Source: Flavobacterium sp. (GTDB lineage: Bacteria > Bacteroidota > Bacteroidia > Flavobacteriales > Flavobacteriaceae). Taken from it: a stretch of 42,107 nt of DNA. The notes under the pieces were generated by a model. That model was not told the DNA's origin. It searched no databases and saw only the letters and a program-made list of their open reading frames with translations. A program made the translations under genes and the position numbers. Shown in pieces: positions 8,301-16,481 of this stretch. The stretch lies in NCBI GenBank assembly GCA_020048955.1, contig JAIFLT010000004.1, positions 1-42,107 on the forward strand, in the 5' to 3' direction. Within the stretch, counting starts at the first letter, position 1, and each line of letters starts with the position of its first letter.

Positions 8301-8691
8301 CAGGATTAATATCACCATGGGTAATTCTATAGGTTTGATTAAGTTCTTTTAAGCATGCTAAACTATTTTCAATTCCCTTTAAAAAAATCGTTGGTTTAAG
8401 TGAATACACTTCATTTTCTAATGTTCTTGCTTGAATGAATTGAAAAATTATGCAATATGCCTGTTCGTTTTCATCCCAATCGTATTCAATGATTTTTGCT
8501 AAGTTTTTGTGAGTAGCTTTTTTTAAGTTTCGTAATTTATCAAACAAAATTTTGCTTGCTTGAGAGTTTTGCTCAATACCTTTGATCCATTTTGCAAAAT
8601 AATTGTTTTCAAATTCGTCTTGAACAACTGCTGTTATAGAATACCCTCTCTCTTCTTTTTTACGGCTTATTTGGTATTTTCCTAGAATCAT
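5362..8691 (-). CDS. Protein kinase-like domain fused to an SF1 (UPF1-like) helicase
   Basis: 1109 residues with two recognisable halves. Residues 1-245 form a Ser/Thr kinase-like domain with a possible ATP Lys (FAKW, K34), catalytic loop HGDINPAN (125-132), DFG (145-147) and APE (170-172), so it looks catalytically complete. After a ~330-residue linker comes an SF1B-type helicase: Walker A GPPGTGKTT (586-594), Walker B DESG, VGDHRQL, and C-terminal motifs VDKFQGLEKDIIIF and NRINVALSRQKK. It is translationally coupled to the HKD nuclease. Kinase-helicase-nuclease arrangements occur in defence islands; I cannot assign a named system. No fully matching -7 element is seen upstream. Confidence 0.85.
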   Translation of the reverse strand: MILGKYQISRKKEERGYSITAVVQDEFENNYFAKWIKGIEQNSQASKILFDKLRNLKKATHKNLAKIIEYDWDENEQAYCIIFQFIQARTLENEVYSLKPTIFLKGIENSLACLKELNQTYRITHGDINPANILIDENEDFFLIDFGIADIATTLSQEKELEIFARDFAAPEKWNRKITKGFPHQSDIFSIGKIIEWYFEKRELIEFSSIKELIDKCCEIAPDQRINYSNLKEDISTILFSSPFEKTNSIDVTGEFTNEIIKELNGVGDGKELPKINVLPKAQNSTKENYLLDIYTKNYYLHCLWLVSEKQLVIRDSSKKESIDDRKKTDEKYAQKIGVPVKFDSYSYTTFNLTPTLKKILKEKDKEGSYRKGKQETNKELKFYKDLISKELEVIEKNSLRLVYTSFEKKSEDEVWFKVEDNEKYSNQGLIYNHIDQSLPPHPEEFEYILSETADKKQIKKPLKFSGIAYDFDAKLRIIKFKDCENLSFDAIPSKGYLFQNISKQEEEKKRQLEAIKKVEFNDVQNRDLIHYLFNPKELQSKFLEIHSLEEIYQTDDKGNAFVYSDNQQKAVINALHREPLTIIQGPPGTGKTTVITEIVFQILNKQPNAKILITSQTNDAVDNVLDNLLEKDIPFVRLSGVRQPKPSLAKHTLERKIEGWKEKIRKTTKENWRPVKEKFLTEVRKSNANLDMIIEIISYNKSWDYKVNDLKKEITNKNEISYLKDFLNSESELIKELSNKTKVNFEEYFIKQNLYKDWLATISSLDEKSNLNQKLIDSIRVIGATTNHIASKKYAKYNFEFDYVIMDESGKATTAESLIPLVLANNAILVGDHRQLRPMLTGTREVEKWLRETFKKDDEFDSFDDYFNRASLFEQIITNIDDDFKSQLEVCRRSSEDQVILTSKCFYEPYGDEPILPAKRAIEKEHNLDLKVSSSIIFIDTGNDYKSETNGTGSSKNKESAKLIPEILKRLDHHPLVKKYSVGIITGYSAQVNEIKSVLSKNFDYRKCKNLKSENVTLSVVDKFQGLEKDIIIFDLVRSRQNTLGFLANANRINVALSRQKKLLIIIGNYNWLLSAEAPHLNGEIPALRRYLKEIKKEWIVTNIEQIF

Positions 8692-8930
8692 ATAGTGGTT
8701 TATATTTTTTATTTTTTTTCTGAAGCCTCTCTAACTTAAATTGAAGTCCAAAGTATTATATTTTTTTGTAATTAATGTCATTTATTAATAACAACGAATT
8801 ATCACAATTGTATTTTTTATTAAAATGAAATTAGCGAAATGAAGCAAACAAATAATTGATGCTAGGAACACTTGGACTAGGAGCAATTTTTGTGCAGCTG
8901 AATGAGCTAATGAATTATATTGTCACTCTT
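8692..8930. other. 239-bp AT-rich gap between two defence operons
   Basis: No open frame of note, no tRNA and no clear terminator is visible. It must contain the promoter of the kinase-helicase gene. The best candidate, ATACTTTG in minus orientation around 8755, does not match TAnnTTTG. A segment at 8891-8904 begins TGTGCA but lacks the second half of the motif seen upstream of the Druantia genes. Confidence 0.4.
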
Positions 8931-11483
8931 TTATAAACTATTCTTCTTTTTTAATTCATACACTTTCCATTTCTCACCATTGAAAACAACTTTTGCATCT
9001 ACATCACAATTTCTATCTATTTTGCTTTCTTCAATAACCTCTTTTGGCACATAATAATCTCCTATAAAACCAAATGAAGGAGTTAAATTATTCTCATCTT
9101 CACAATCTAAATCATCCCAATCTATAGTTGAGCCATATTGTTTAAATTTAAGTTTTAATAGGCCTGAAATGTCTTTTCTTAAAGTAGTTGTAATTTCATC
9201 TGTTGGCTTAATTTCAATAGATTTAAACATTAACTTATTGTGTTTTTTGTCTAATTTATGAACTAATCTAAGTTGAATAAATTCACCCTCAATAGGTCTT
9301 AGTTCGGTTTCTTCAAATCTAATTACCCCATGAATTCTATTATTTACAACATAATGGAATAACTGCTTTTCTATATTAATACTATCTATTACAGCTAGAT
9401 GAGAAATGAAATTATTAAGAACATCTTCTTTATTGACTTTTGTAATGTTTTTTAAGTCAATCCTTATTTCTTCTCTAACTTTCTTTTGAAGTTTCTTTGC
9501 ACTAATAAAATCGCCTTTAATCAAGGTTGAATTTTCCATAGGGAAAAAAACTTCTTTATTATCACTTGAAATTGCATGCACAATGTTTTTTTCGACATTA
9601 ATATAATCTACAACTGCAATTATATCTTCTAAACAACTCCATTTAGGCTTATCTGAAATTTCGACTAATAAAGGATAATACTCCTGTTTAAATTGATGTA
9701 ATTTAATTTTATCTTCTACTAACTTATTATGAAGTTTGAACTTAACAACATGACCAACTTGCAAGTCCTTTAAAATTAAAAAACGATTAGCATTTATTGA
9801 TAAACTTAAATTATTACCATCAGTAAAACTTAATTTTTCTTTGTTTTTATCGTTTTTCCACTTTTCAACAAAAACTAATTCTGTCCACGAAATATCTTGA
9901 TATGCAAAATTTTCTGCTACAATAATAAATTCATTATATAATTCTAAATTGTCTTTCTTATGAGTTTGGATGCCCTTAGTAAATACAGCTAACTCATTGA
10001 ATTTATCAGATACATTTTTATTATTAGCACTTTTATATTCCTGGTATTTATTTAGCTCTACCAAGGCTTCTTCTAATTTATTTTTCTTAATTAATTTTTC
10101 TGCTAAATCTAATCTTGTGCTTCCTAAAAAGTTTTCATCTTTTTGCAGCTTTATTGCTTTAGACAACATTCCAATTGACAAATCTACTTCCTCCACCGAA
10201 AACAATAAAGCTAACTCATGCCAAACGTAAGCTTGGTCACCTATTTCAAGAACTAAATTTTTATATATTTTGATTGCCTCTTCAGCTTCATTATTTCTTG
10301 CTAGTAATGTAGCGTACTCACGCTTCAACCAAATATCTTTTGAAAATTTTGTCACCCCTATTTTATAAGCATTTACAATCTTATCCAAATTATTATAAGC
10401 AGTACCAACTTTTATTAAATCAAAAGCTTTTTTAATCGCTTTTATAGCCATTGGAGGATAAATTTTATCCTCTTTTTTAACCTCTTTCCAATCACTTTCA
10501 ATAAAATTATCCGGATTCCAATTTTCAAAGAAATTCAAAAAACGCCATTCTTCATTTTCTTTCATTGAAAACAAGGCTGAGTTCAATATTTTTGAATGTA
10601 TATCTGAACCATTTTGATTCTGAAAAAGTGAATTATATTCTTCAAATATTTTCCAAAGGTCCGCTTTTCTATTTTCGTTATCTGCACTATATAGTTTCCA
10701 ATAATAAGGTTCGCGTAATAATTCTACAATTTTTACTGGTGAGATAAATGGTATTTTTTCAAATAAGATTTTGCTATCAATTTGTGTTTTTTTATCTATA
10801 AATTCTCTTAATACTCTTGAAATTAAAGATGGATATGTTGTACCATTATTATGACTTTCCATTGTATCTTCTCTTCTTAATTTTGATGGATCCCAAAGTA
10901 AAAAGAAATTGTACAGATTGAAGTCAGAATGGTCTTTAGAAAAACTTAATGCGAAATTTAAAATTGTCGAATGTAGCATTGATGGTCTTTCATTGGAAAG
11001 ATTTATATAATCCATCATTAAAGATTTTAATTCTTTAATTGAAGCGTTTTTTTCTTCAGCTTTAATGTATCGATAAATTACCCAACCATACGGTTCATGA
11101 TGAATTTCAAGTAATTGATTATTTGAAAACATAGCTTTCATGTTACTCAAAGCTAGTTTATGATTTCCATTTTTGCTTAAATTTTCAGCTTCTTGAATTT
11201 TTGAATAATTAATGTCAATTTTAGGTTTTAAAAATGCAATTTGACTTTTAATTATATCATCAATACTAGTAAAATTAATTGCTACTAATTGATTAAAATA
11301 TTTTTGGGCTTCCGTTAAATTGTTTTGTTTTAAAGACGCTTTACAAAGGTCAATTAATGGCCATGCTAATGCACTTTGATTCCATGCTTCATCAGGATCA
11401 ATTTGATACAATTGCATAGCCATAATCAATGCTTCTTGAATCTTTCCTTCTCTTCGTAATTCGAAAACTGTTCTAGTGTCCAT
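8931..11483 (-). CDS. TPR-like repeat protein with C-terminal OB/cold-shock-like domains
   Basis: About 850 residues. The ATG at 11483 shares one base with the preceding stop (TAATG); a longer frame starts at 11495 but overlaps more. The N-terminal two thirds are helical repeats of TPR character (e.g. YATLLARNNEAEEAIKIYKNL, LDLAEKLIKKNKLEEALVEL). The last third contains several short beta-rich segments with the rhythm of OB/S1/cold-shock folds (AVVDYINVEKNIVHAI, LAVIDSINIEKQLFHYVV, GVIRFEETELRPIEGEFIQL), so RNA or ssDNA binding is likely. It is the third gene of the RT operon and could be a scaffold joining nucleic acid to the NERD-helicase partner. No enzymatic motif is seen. Confidence 0.65.
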   Translation of the reverse strand: MDTRTVFELRREGKIQEALIMAMQLYQIDPDEAWNQSALAWPLIDLCKASLKQNNLTEAQKYFNQLVAINFTSIDDIIKSQIAFLKPKIDINYSKIQEAENLSKNGNHKLALSNMKAMFSNNQLLEIHHEPYGWVIYRYIKAEEKNASIKELKSLMMDYINLSNERPSMLHSTILNFALSFSKDHSDFNLYNFFLLWDPSKLRREDTMESHNNGTTYPSLISRVLREFIDKKTQIDSKILFEKIPFISPVKIVELLREPYYWKLYSADNENRKADLWKIFEEYNSLFQNQNGSDIHSKILNSALFSMKENEEWRFLNFFENWNPDNFIESDWKEVKKEDKIYPPMAIKAIKKAFDLIKVGTAYNNLDKIVNAYKIGVTKFSKDIWLKREYATLLARNNEAEEAIKIYKNLVLEIGDQAYVWHELALLFSVEEVDLSIGMLSKAIKLQKDENFLGSTRLDLAEKLIKKNKLEEALVELNKYQEYKSANNKNVSDKFNELAVFTKGIQTHKKDNLELYNEFIIVAENFAYQDISWTELVFVEKWKNDKNKEKLSFTDGNNLSLSINANRFLILKDLQVGHVVKFKLHNKLVEDKIKLHQFKQEYYPLLVEISDKPKWSCLEDIIAVVDYINVEKNIVHAISSDNKEVFFPMENSTLIKGDFISAKKLQKKVREEIRIDLKNITKVNKEDVLNNFISHLAVIDSINIEKQLFHYVVNNRIHGVIRFEETELRPIEGEFIQLRLVHKLDKKHNKLMFKSIEIKPTDEITTTLRKDISGLLKLKFKQYGSTIDWDDLDCEDENNLTPSFGFIGDYYVPKEVIEESKIDRNCDVDAKVVFNGEKWKVYELKKKNSL

Positions 11484-14464
11484 TATAACAACCAAGATTT
11501 TAAATTGTTTCCTAAGTCATCATTTGATTTTTCAGTTACAATTATTGAATTAATAAAACCTTTCGTTTTTTGAGAAACACTGGTACCATACCAAACTTGA
11601 AATTTTATTTTATCTGTGCTATTAGCAGCTATAAAAATATCGTGATTGTTGTGGCTTTTCTCTAATTTAAGATTGAAATTATTATCTTTTAATGTATTGA
11701 ACCATTTTGAATAAATATCTTTTCTAAAATCATTTATACTTTCCAAAGAGTTATCTTGAATTTGATTTATGTCTGAAGTAAATAGATTTTTAATGAGTTC
11801 TTCAATCATACTTCTATCATCATTCTCTAACTTATCAATTCTAATATTACTAACAGCAAATTTATCTCTATCTCCTTTATTATCAATATTCAAGACACAT
11901 TTTTTGTCAACAGTTTGAGGAATAGAAAAAATGATTTTAGTTAAATAATCTGATTTTTTTTGAACACTTTCAAGTACATATCCTTTTAATTCCAACTGGT
12001 TTGCAAGTAAATCAATTGTTCCAATAACATTTTCATTTGTAATACCTTCTAATTTTTCAGAGCCAATATGTTTTAACTCATCGTTTTGAAATCTTAAAAA
12101 AGTATTCGTTGCATTATTATTTTGAATCGTATTATTTGATTCATCTTTAAATTCACAATTTTGGAACGGATTAATTTCCTTTGGATTAACAATGTAAGCA
12201 CAATTTTCTGTTGTTGTAATTGCTGTATATAACCATCTAAAATATTCAGCATTATTGATTCCTTTACTTTCGCCTTGATCAGCGTTAATAATTGTTTCAT
12301 TGAATGCCGAACCTAATCCTTTGTGAACTGTTAAAGCCCAACCATAATTTATTAATACTGCATTTACTAAAGCATCTTTTTCTCTTAAAAGATTTGAAAG
12401 TCTTCTGTTGAATTTAGAGTAATAACGAGGTAATATTATTTTCCTTACTTTATCAGTAGTACTGATTTTTGTCTTTTTATCTGAAGGTAAACTGTATTCC
12501 TTAGCGATAATTTCTATAGCTTCTTTTTCATCATCAGTTAAGTTAATGTAGTCAGCATCTTGTTTCAAATTTCTAAATTCCTCACTTGAACTAAAAGGAA
12601 ATTTATTCTTAAAATCATTTAGTCTTTTATTTACAAAAACTCGAAAAGCTATCTTTTCATTATTTGAAAGTCCATCATCACTAATGAAATAATTTTCTAA
12701 AATCCATATATCGGTGTCAGGAGTTCCTGGCAAACTTAGACACTTTACATTAATATTGATGAAGTTTAAATTAATCGGTAAAGGTGATTGACTAATTTTA
12801 ATCGGTATATTTTTAGGTTCTTTAATTTCATTTAATAAAAAATACATCCCATTAATCACTTTTTTTGGTTGGTTAAATCCTGTGTCATCTGGAATTGTAA
12901 CATTATTATTTGCAACCAATAAATCACCTTTAGCCAAAGATTGACCATTGTTTAAACAATTGTTCTTTATCCATAAATTAGTGGTTTTTGCGTCTTTTTT
13001 AGAGTACATCAAAACCGCTTCTTTAGGTTCTGAAAGTTTAGGTTGGCTGAACCAATGTTTTAATTTATTACCAATTTCAGGTTTACTAATTTGGATTAAA
13101 TCATCTTCGTTCCAATTGTATTTTAACTGATTAAAAATAGTGTTTTCAATGTTATCTGCTAAACAATAACGCAAGTTAGAAACTCCACAACTATTTGTTT
13201 CTTCAAGAGGATTTCTGTAATGTTTAATACTCCCTTCAAAAAGCTCTGATAATGTAATTGTATTTATAGCTGCATCTTCATTTTTGCCAAATGACAATGA
13301 ATATGGATCACCAATACAAATAACTTTTCTGTTGTTTTTTTCAAGTTTTAAAAACTTAAAAATATCCTCTAATAATCTGCCACTACCAAAACGTAGTAAT
13401 TCGGATTGGTTTAAACTTCTGTTTACAAGATGGGCTTCATGAATAATTATTAATGCTTTTTCGTCAATATATTCATTTGATTTTATTGGAATTATTTCAA
13501 GCAGTTTTGATTCTGCATTGTCTTCTTTTTCTTCCTCCTCTTCAATACTAGTTTGGTTATTTCCACCATAAATAGCTTTATAAATACTATCTGTTTGGAC
13601 TCTTGTTCTATCTGTAATCTTCTTGCAAATTCTTGCTGAATGTGCCCAAAGTTCTATTTGTGGGATTCCAAAGTTGGTAGCTTCTGTAATTAGATATTTC
13701 ATCCAATTATCGCGACTTTTAACCTCCATAGATTCTAAAACAAAAACACCGCTATTTTCATCTTGTAAAAAATTAGCCAATTCAATTTCTACTTCTTTTT
13801 CAATTTCTTGTATGTTTTCTTCTTTTGTAATTACAGGATTTTGTATGTTAACTTCTTCCCATTTACTTGCTGGAAAAACTACTTTTAAAGCATTTGCAAT
13901 TTCTTGAGAAAACTTATTCTCACTTGCAAAATCATACAAAAAAGTAGCCAATTCTGATTCTTGTACTAACTTATAATATCTTAAACTTCCTGGTATATTG
14001 ATTACAACTTCTACTGGACCTGAAAATATATTTGCTATTGCAACTCTTGAAGCATCAACACTACCATTTAGATAAATATTCTTTTCTATAATTTCATAAA
14101 AAGCTTCACGATATGCCTTTAACTGCCTAAAAGGATTAATGAACCGTGAACCTGCTTTTATTTCGATTCTGCTTTTATCTTTACTACTTTCTGAATACCA
14201 CTTTGTATTTTGAAACTCTTCATCATTTGGAGGTAGATTAATAGTACCCTGATAATCTTTAAAATCTATTAAAATTAAACCGTGATTATAGCATAAAATA
14301 GCATCTGCTCTAAACCTATGATAATTATCGTTGAACGGATTACCAATAAATAAACCATCCCAATTTCTTTGAGAAAAAATAGTTTGCAATTCTAATACAC
14401 ATCTTCTGAATTGCTCATTCTCGTGTGTGTGCTCTGCTCTGTTATGTAGTATTTCTAAACTCAT
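11483..14464 (-). CDS. NERD-type nuclease fused to an SF1-like helicase with degenerate ATPase motifs
   Basis: 993 residues. The N-terminus is a NERD-like PD-(D/E)xK domain: D54 in FRADAIL and D67-x-K69 in ILIDFKDYQG. A helicase-like region follows, with motif III IGDPYSL (384-390) and late motifs ALTVHKGLGS...FRWLYTAITT (about 710-760) typical of SF1. However, the Walker A position (about 238-254, GVFVLESMEVKSRDNW) lacks the GxxGxGK[T/S] loop, and Walker B reads HEAH (342-345) instead of DEAH. The nucleotide-binding core is therefore probably inactive or structural while the nuclease residues are kept. It lies 18 bp after the RT gene and is coupled to the TPR gene. Confidence 0.72.
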   Translation of the reverse strand: MSLEILHNRAEHTHENEQFRRCVLELQTIFSQRNWDGLFIGNPFNDNYHRFRADAILCYNHGLILIDFKDYQGTINLPPNDEEFQNTKWYSESSKDKSRIEIKAGSRFINPFRQLKAYREAFYEIIEKNIYLNGSVDASRVAIANIFSGPVEVVINIPGSLRYYKLVQESELATFLYDFASENKFSQEIANALKVVFPASKWEEVNIQNPVITKEENIQEIEKEVEIELANFLQDENSGVFVLESMEVKSRDNWMKYLITEATNFGIPQIELWAHSARICKKITDRTRVQTDSIYKAIYGGNNQTSIEEEEEKEDNAESKLLEIIPIKSNEYIDEKALIIIHEAHLVNRSLNQSELLRFGSGRLLEDIFKFLKLEKNNRKVICIGDPYSLSFGKNEDAAINTITLSELFEGSIKHYRNPLEETNSCGVSNLRYCLADNIENTIFNQLKYNWNEDDLIQISKPEIGNKLKHWFSQPKLSEPKEAVLMYSKKDAKTTNLWIKNNCLNNGQSLAKGDLLVANNNVTIPDDTGFNQPKKVINGMYFLLNEIKEPKNIPIKISQSPLPINLNFININVKCLSLPGTPDTDIWILENYFISDDGLSNNEKIAFRVFVNKRLNDFKNKFPFSSSEEFRNLKQDADYINLTDDEKEAIEIIAKEYSLPSDKKTKISTTDKVRKIILPRYYSKFNRRLSNLLREKDALVNAVLINYGWALTVHKGLGSAFNETIINADQGESKGINNAEYFRWLYTAITTTENCAYIVNPKEINPFQNCEFKDESNNTIQNNNATNTFLRFQNDELKHIGSEKLEGITNENVIGTIDLLANQLELKGYVLESVQKKSDYLTKIIFSIPQTVDKKCVLNIDNKGDRDKFAVSNIRIDKLENDDRSMIEELIKNLFTSDINQIQDNSLESINDFRKDIYSKWFNTLKDNNFNLKLEKSHNNHDIFIAANSTDKIKFQVWYGTSVSQKTKGFINSIIVTEKSNDDLGNNLKSWLL

Positions 14465-14482
14465 TACTATTTGGCTTAAAAA

Positions 14483-16039
14483 TTATGTTTTAAGTATTTT
14501 TTCTAACTTATTCCAATGTCTTTTAGTTTGCGATTTTATCTTGTTTGGAAACTTAATTTTCTGTGCTTTTTTTGCATAAGAAATAAAATTACCCCAATCA
14601 AAATGCTGTGTTATCTCAAAATAAGACTTAGATGCGTTCCAAAGATATTTGTTTCTTCTATCTGCTCCTTTGTATGAAAATCTCTTTAGTAGTCTTGCTT
14701 TGAATAATTCACCTGAATATTTATTTAGTGGCTTATTTGAAAAATATTTTCCTCTTTTGATGGTAAGTTTCATTTTTCGGTAATATCCTGAGATACTTGC
14801 CGATTTTATTTTTGCATCAACACCATCAAATTCTAACCCTAAATAGATGAAGTTTTTATTGTAGTCTATCCCATTTGGAAATTCCTGACCGCATTTTAAA
14901 ACTCTTGCATTTCTTTCAAAATGAAATATTTGCGTTTTTTTATCTTGAATGGTTAAACAACTATTTTTAATTTTTTCTGCAAACTCTTTAATTACCTCGT
15001 CTTTTTTATTTAATGGACAAATTGCTACCATATCATCAGAATATCTGCGGTAAACACCACCAATACTTTCAAGATATTTGTTTATTTCATAATCAAAATC
15101 AAGCATATAAATATTTGCTAACACTGCACTTATTGGAGAACCTTGAGGAATTCCAAAATCTTTTGTAACCGTATTTTCTGCTTCGTCTTTAATGAATCTT
15201 TGTTTTTTGACAAGACCTTTTCTTTTTGATAAATATTCCTCCTTTGTACAAAAAGCAATTGCATCTGCTTTTTTTAGGTATTTGATTTTAGAAACTCTCT
15301 TTCTTGTTATTGTTGGATTTCCATTAGCTGAAGCTTTCACATAAATTTGATTTTGAAATTCTTGGAAAATATCAACTAAATCAATGTAACTGAATCTTGT
15401 AATGTTTCTGAACACATTAAAATGATCATCAGGTAAAGGTTCGGTTGTTAATCCTAAAACCTTTTTCCATTGTTCCCGTAATAATTTGTGATTAAGATTG
15501 TCAAAAAAACCTTTTATATCAAAAGCTATTGCTACAAAATTGTCTTGTGGATATTCATTTATTGATTTAAACACATCAACTGCAAAGTCAATATTACATT
15601 TGTGCTTTTTTGAACCCACTTTCACAGGTATTTTTCTGTAAGCTGTAACAACATCAGTTAAGTTTTTATGAGAAAGAATCATTTCGTATTCTTTAGTCAA
15701 TAACTCCGCGTAATAACTATACACTAGTGCATCTAAATGACCTGCATAGTATAATTCTCGTTCTTTTGGTTTTGAAGTGTTTCTAACTATTTTTTTACCA
15801 TTTTTAGAAGTAAATAGAAGTTCACCTGTTTTGTCGCAATACTCTCTGCGGAATTTTCTAACCTTACTTTTTTTATGAATTAAAGGAAGAAAATTATGAG
15901 CTGCTACTTTTAATGGATTTGTAACGTATGGTTCTATCCATACATGGCGGTCTTTAGCCAACAAAGGATAACCTATATGTGGATAGCGTTTTAGCTTAAA
16001 CCAATCCTTTTCCTTTTTTACTAATTTGTTGACAGCCAT
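14483..16039 (-). CDS. Defence-associated reverse transcriptase (DRT/UG type)
   Basis: 518 residues. RT blocks are clear: IAFDIKGFFDNLNH (about 171-184) with the first catalytic Asp, GIPQGSPISAVLANIYMLDFD (296-316), and YSDD (333-336) with the catalytic Asp pair, followed by the block with KKTQIFHF. There is no group II intron maturase domain, HNH or integrase. The N-terminal extension (PHIGYPL..., YYAGHLDALVYSYYAELL) resembles the ncRNA-using DRT classes such as DRT2 or DRT9; I cannot fix the class. A structured non-coding region of about 345 nt lies directly upstream, as expected for a template/partner RNA. Two further genes follow in the operon, which is not the usual stand-alone DRT2/DRT9 layout. 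Confidence 0.82.
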   Translation of the reverse strand: MAVNKLVKKEKDWFKLKRYPHIGYPLLAKDRHVWIEPYVTNPLKVAAHNFLPLIHKKSKVRKFRREYCDKTGELLFTSKNGKKIVRNTSKPKERELYYAGHLDALVYSYYAELLTKEYEMILSHKNLTDVVTAYRKIPVKVGSKKHKCNIDFAVDVFKSINEYPQDNFVAIAFDIKGFFDNLNHKLLREQWKKVLGLTTEPLPDDHFNVFRNITRFSYIDLVDIFQEFQNQIYVKASANGNPTITRKRVSKIKYLKKADAIAFCTKEEYLSKRKGLVKKQRFIKDEAENTVTKDFGIPQGSPISAVLANIYMLDFDYEINKYLESIGGVYRRYSDDMVAICPLNKKDEVIKEFAEKIKNSCLTIQDKKTQIFHFERNARVLKCGQEFPNGIDYNKNFIYLGLEFDGVDAKIKSASISGYYRKMKLTIKRGKYFSNKPLNKYSGELFKARLLKRFSYKGADRRNKYLWNASKSYFEITQHFDWGNFISYAKKAQKIKFPNKIKSQTKRHWNKLEKILKT

Positions 16040-16056
16040 ATTTTATTATTAAAGTG

Positions 16057-16401
16057 AAAAAAGAGGAGGTCGACGACGAAGCAGTGCTTTTACCAATTTG
16101 TTACAAAAGGTGAAGAATACATGCGTTATTGATGCCTAAACATCGCTCCTTCAAGTCGGGTAATTATTATTATATCTTTACAAATTAAATCAATGAAAAT
16201 GAAATCATCAACTATTTATAAGTCTATAACGGCTATATTATCTCTGACTGAACTGTTATGTTCAGCGCTGGAGATAACAGTTCTGCTCAGAGATAATTGT
16301 TACATATTCTCTTGCATAACTGGAATTCAGTCATCACAACAGCGTTTAATGTTGCGTTAGATTGCTCTATACCATAAAACGTATTCTCCGGCTCCTCCTC
16401 T
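16057..16401 (-). ncRNA. Predicted structured ncRNA partner/template of the reverse transcriptase
   Basis: The gap of more than 440 bp between hsdR and the RT gene has no good ORF but strong structure. In transcript orientation the 5' AGAGGAGG (complement of 16394-16401) pairs with 3' CCTCCTCT (complement of 16062-16069), closing a ~340-nt RNA, and a run of six U follows at 16057-16062, ending 18 bp before the RT start codon. Inside lies a near-perfect long hairpin (16237-16297) and smaller stems. The position directly 5' of a DRT-type RT matches known ncRNA-dependent DRT systems. The boundaries are inferred from pairing, and no matching promoter element was found upstream. Confidence 0.6.
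16237..16297 (-). repeat. Long hairpin inside the predicted RT ncRNA
   Basis: Two stacked perfect stems: an 11-bp outer stem (16237-16247 with 16287-16297) and a 9-bp inner stem (16251-16259 with 16274-16282), separated by a 3/4-nt internal loop, with a 14-nt apical loop containing CAGCGCTG. This is the strongest secondary structure in the gap. Confidence 0.8.
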
Positions 16402-16481
16402 AATTCACTAATCTTTATTTATTATTTTTTATGTTACTTTTTGCTATTTGAACAATTTTATTTGAAAAAACTTTTATTCTT

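Noticed and set aside
8891..8908. Fourth copy of the TGCA promoter motif (TGTGCAGCTGAA...)
   Set aside because: The second TGCA half-site is missing (TGAGC instead) and no TAnnTTTG element lies at 9 nt, so the resemblance is partial.
14483..16039. RT as part of a group II intron or a retron
   Set aside because: No maturase, HNH or intron domain V/VI was seen, and the upstream RNA lacks recognisable msr/msd features. The operon context and N-terminal extension suit a DRT better.
16287..16418. A 43-codon open stretch in sense orientation within the predicted RT ncRNA, reminiscent of the repeat-encoded ORF of DRT2
   Set aside because: It has no start codon at its beginning, ends at a TGA inside the hairpin, and its length is not unusual for AT-rich DNA when all frames are considered. 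The template borders needed to test a concatemeric ORF cannot be read from sequence alone.
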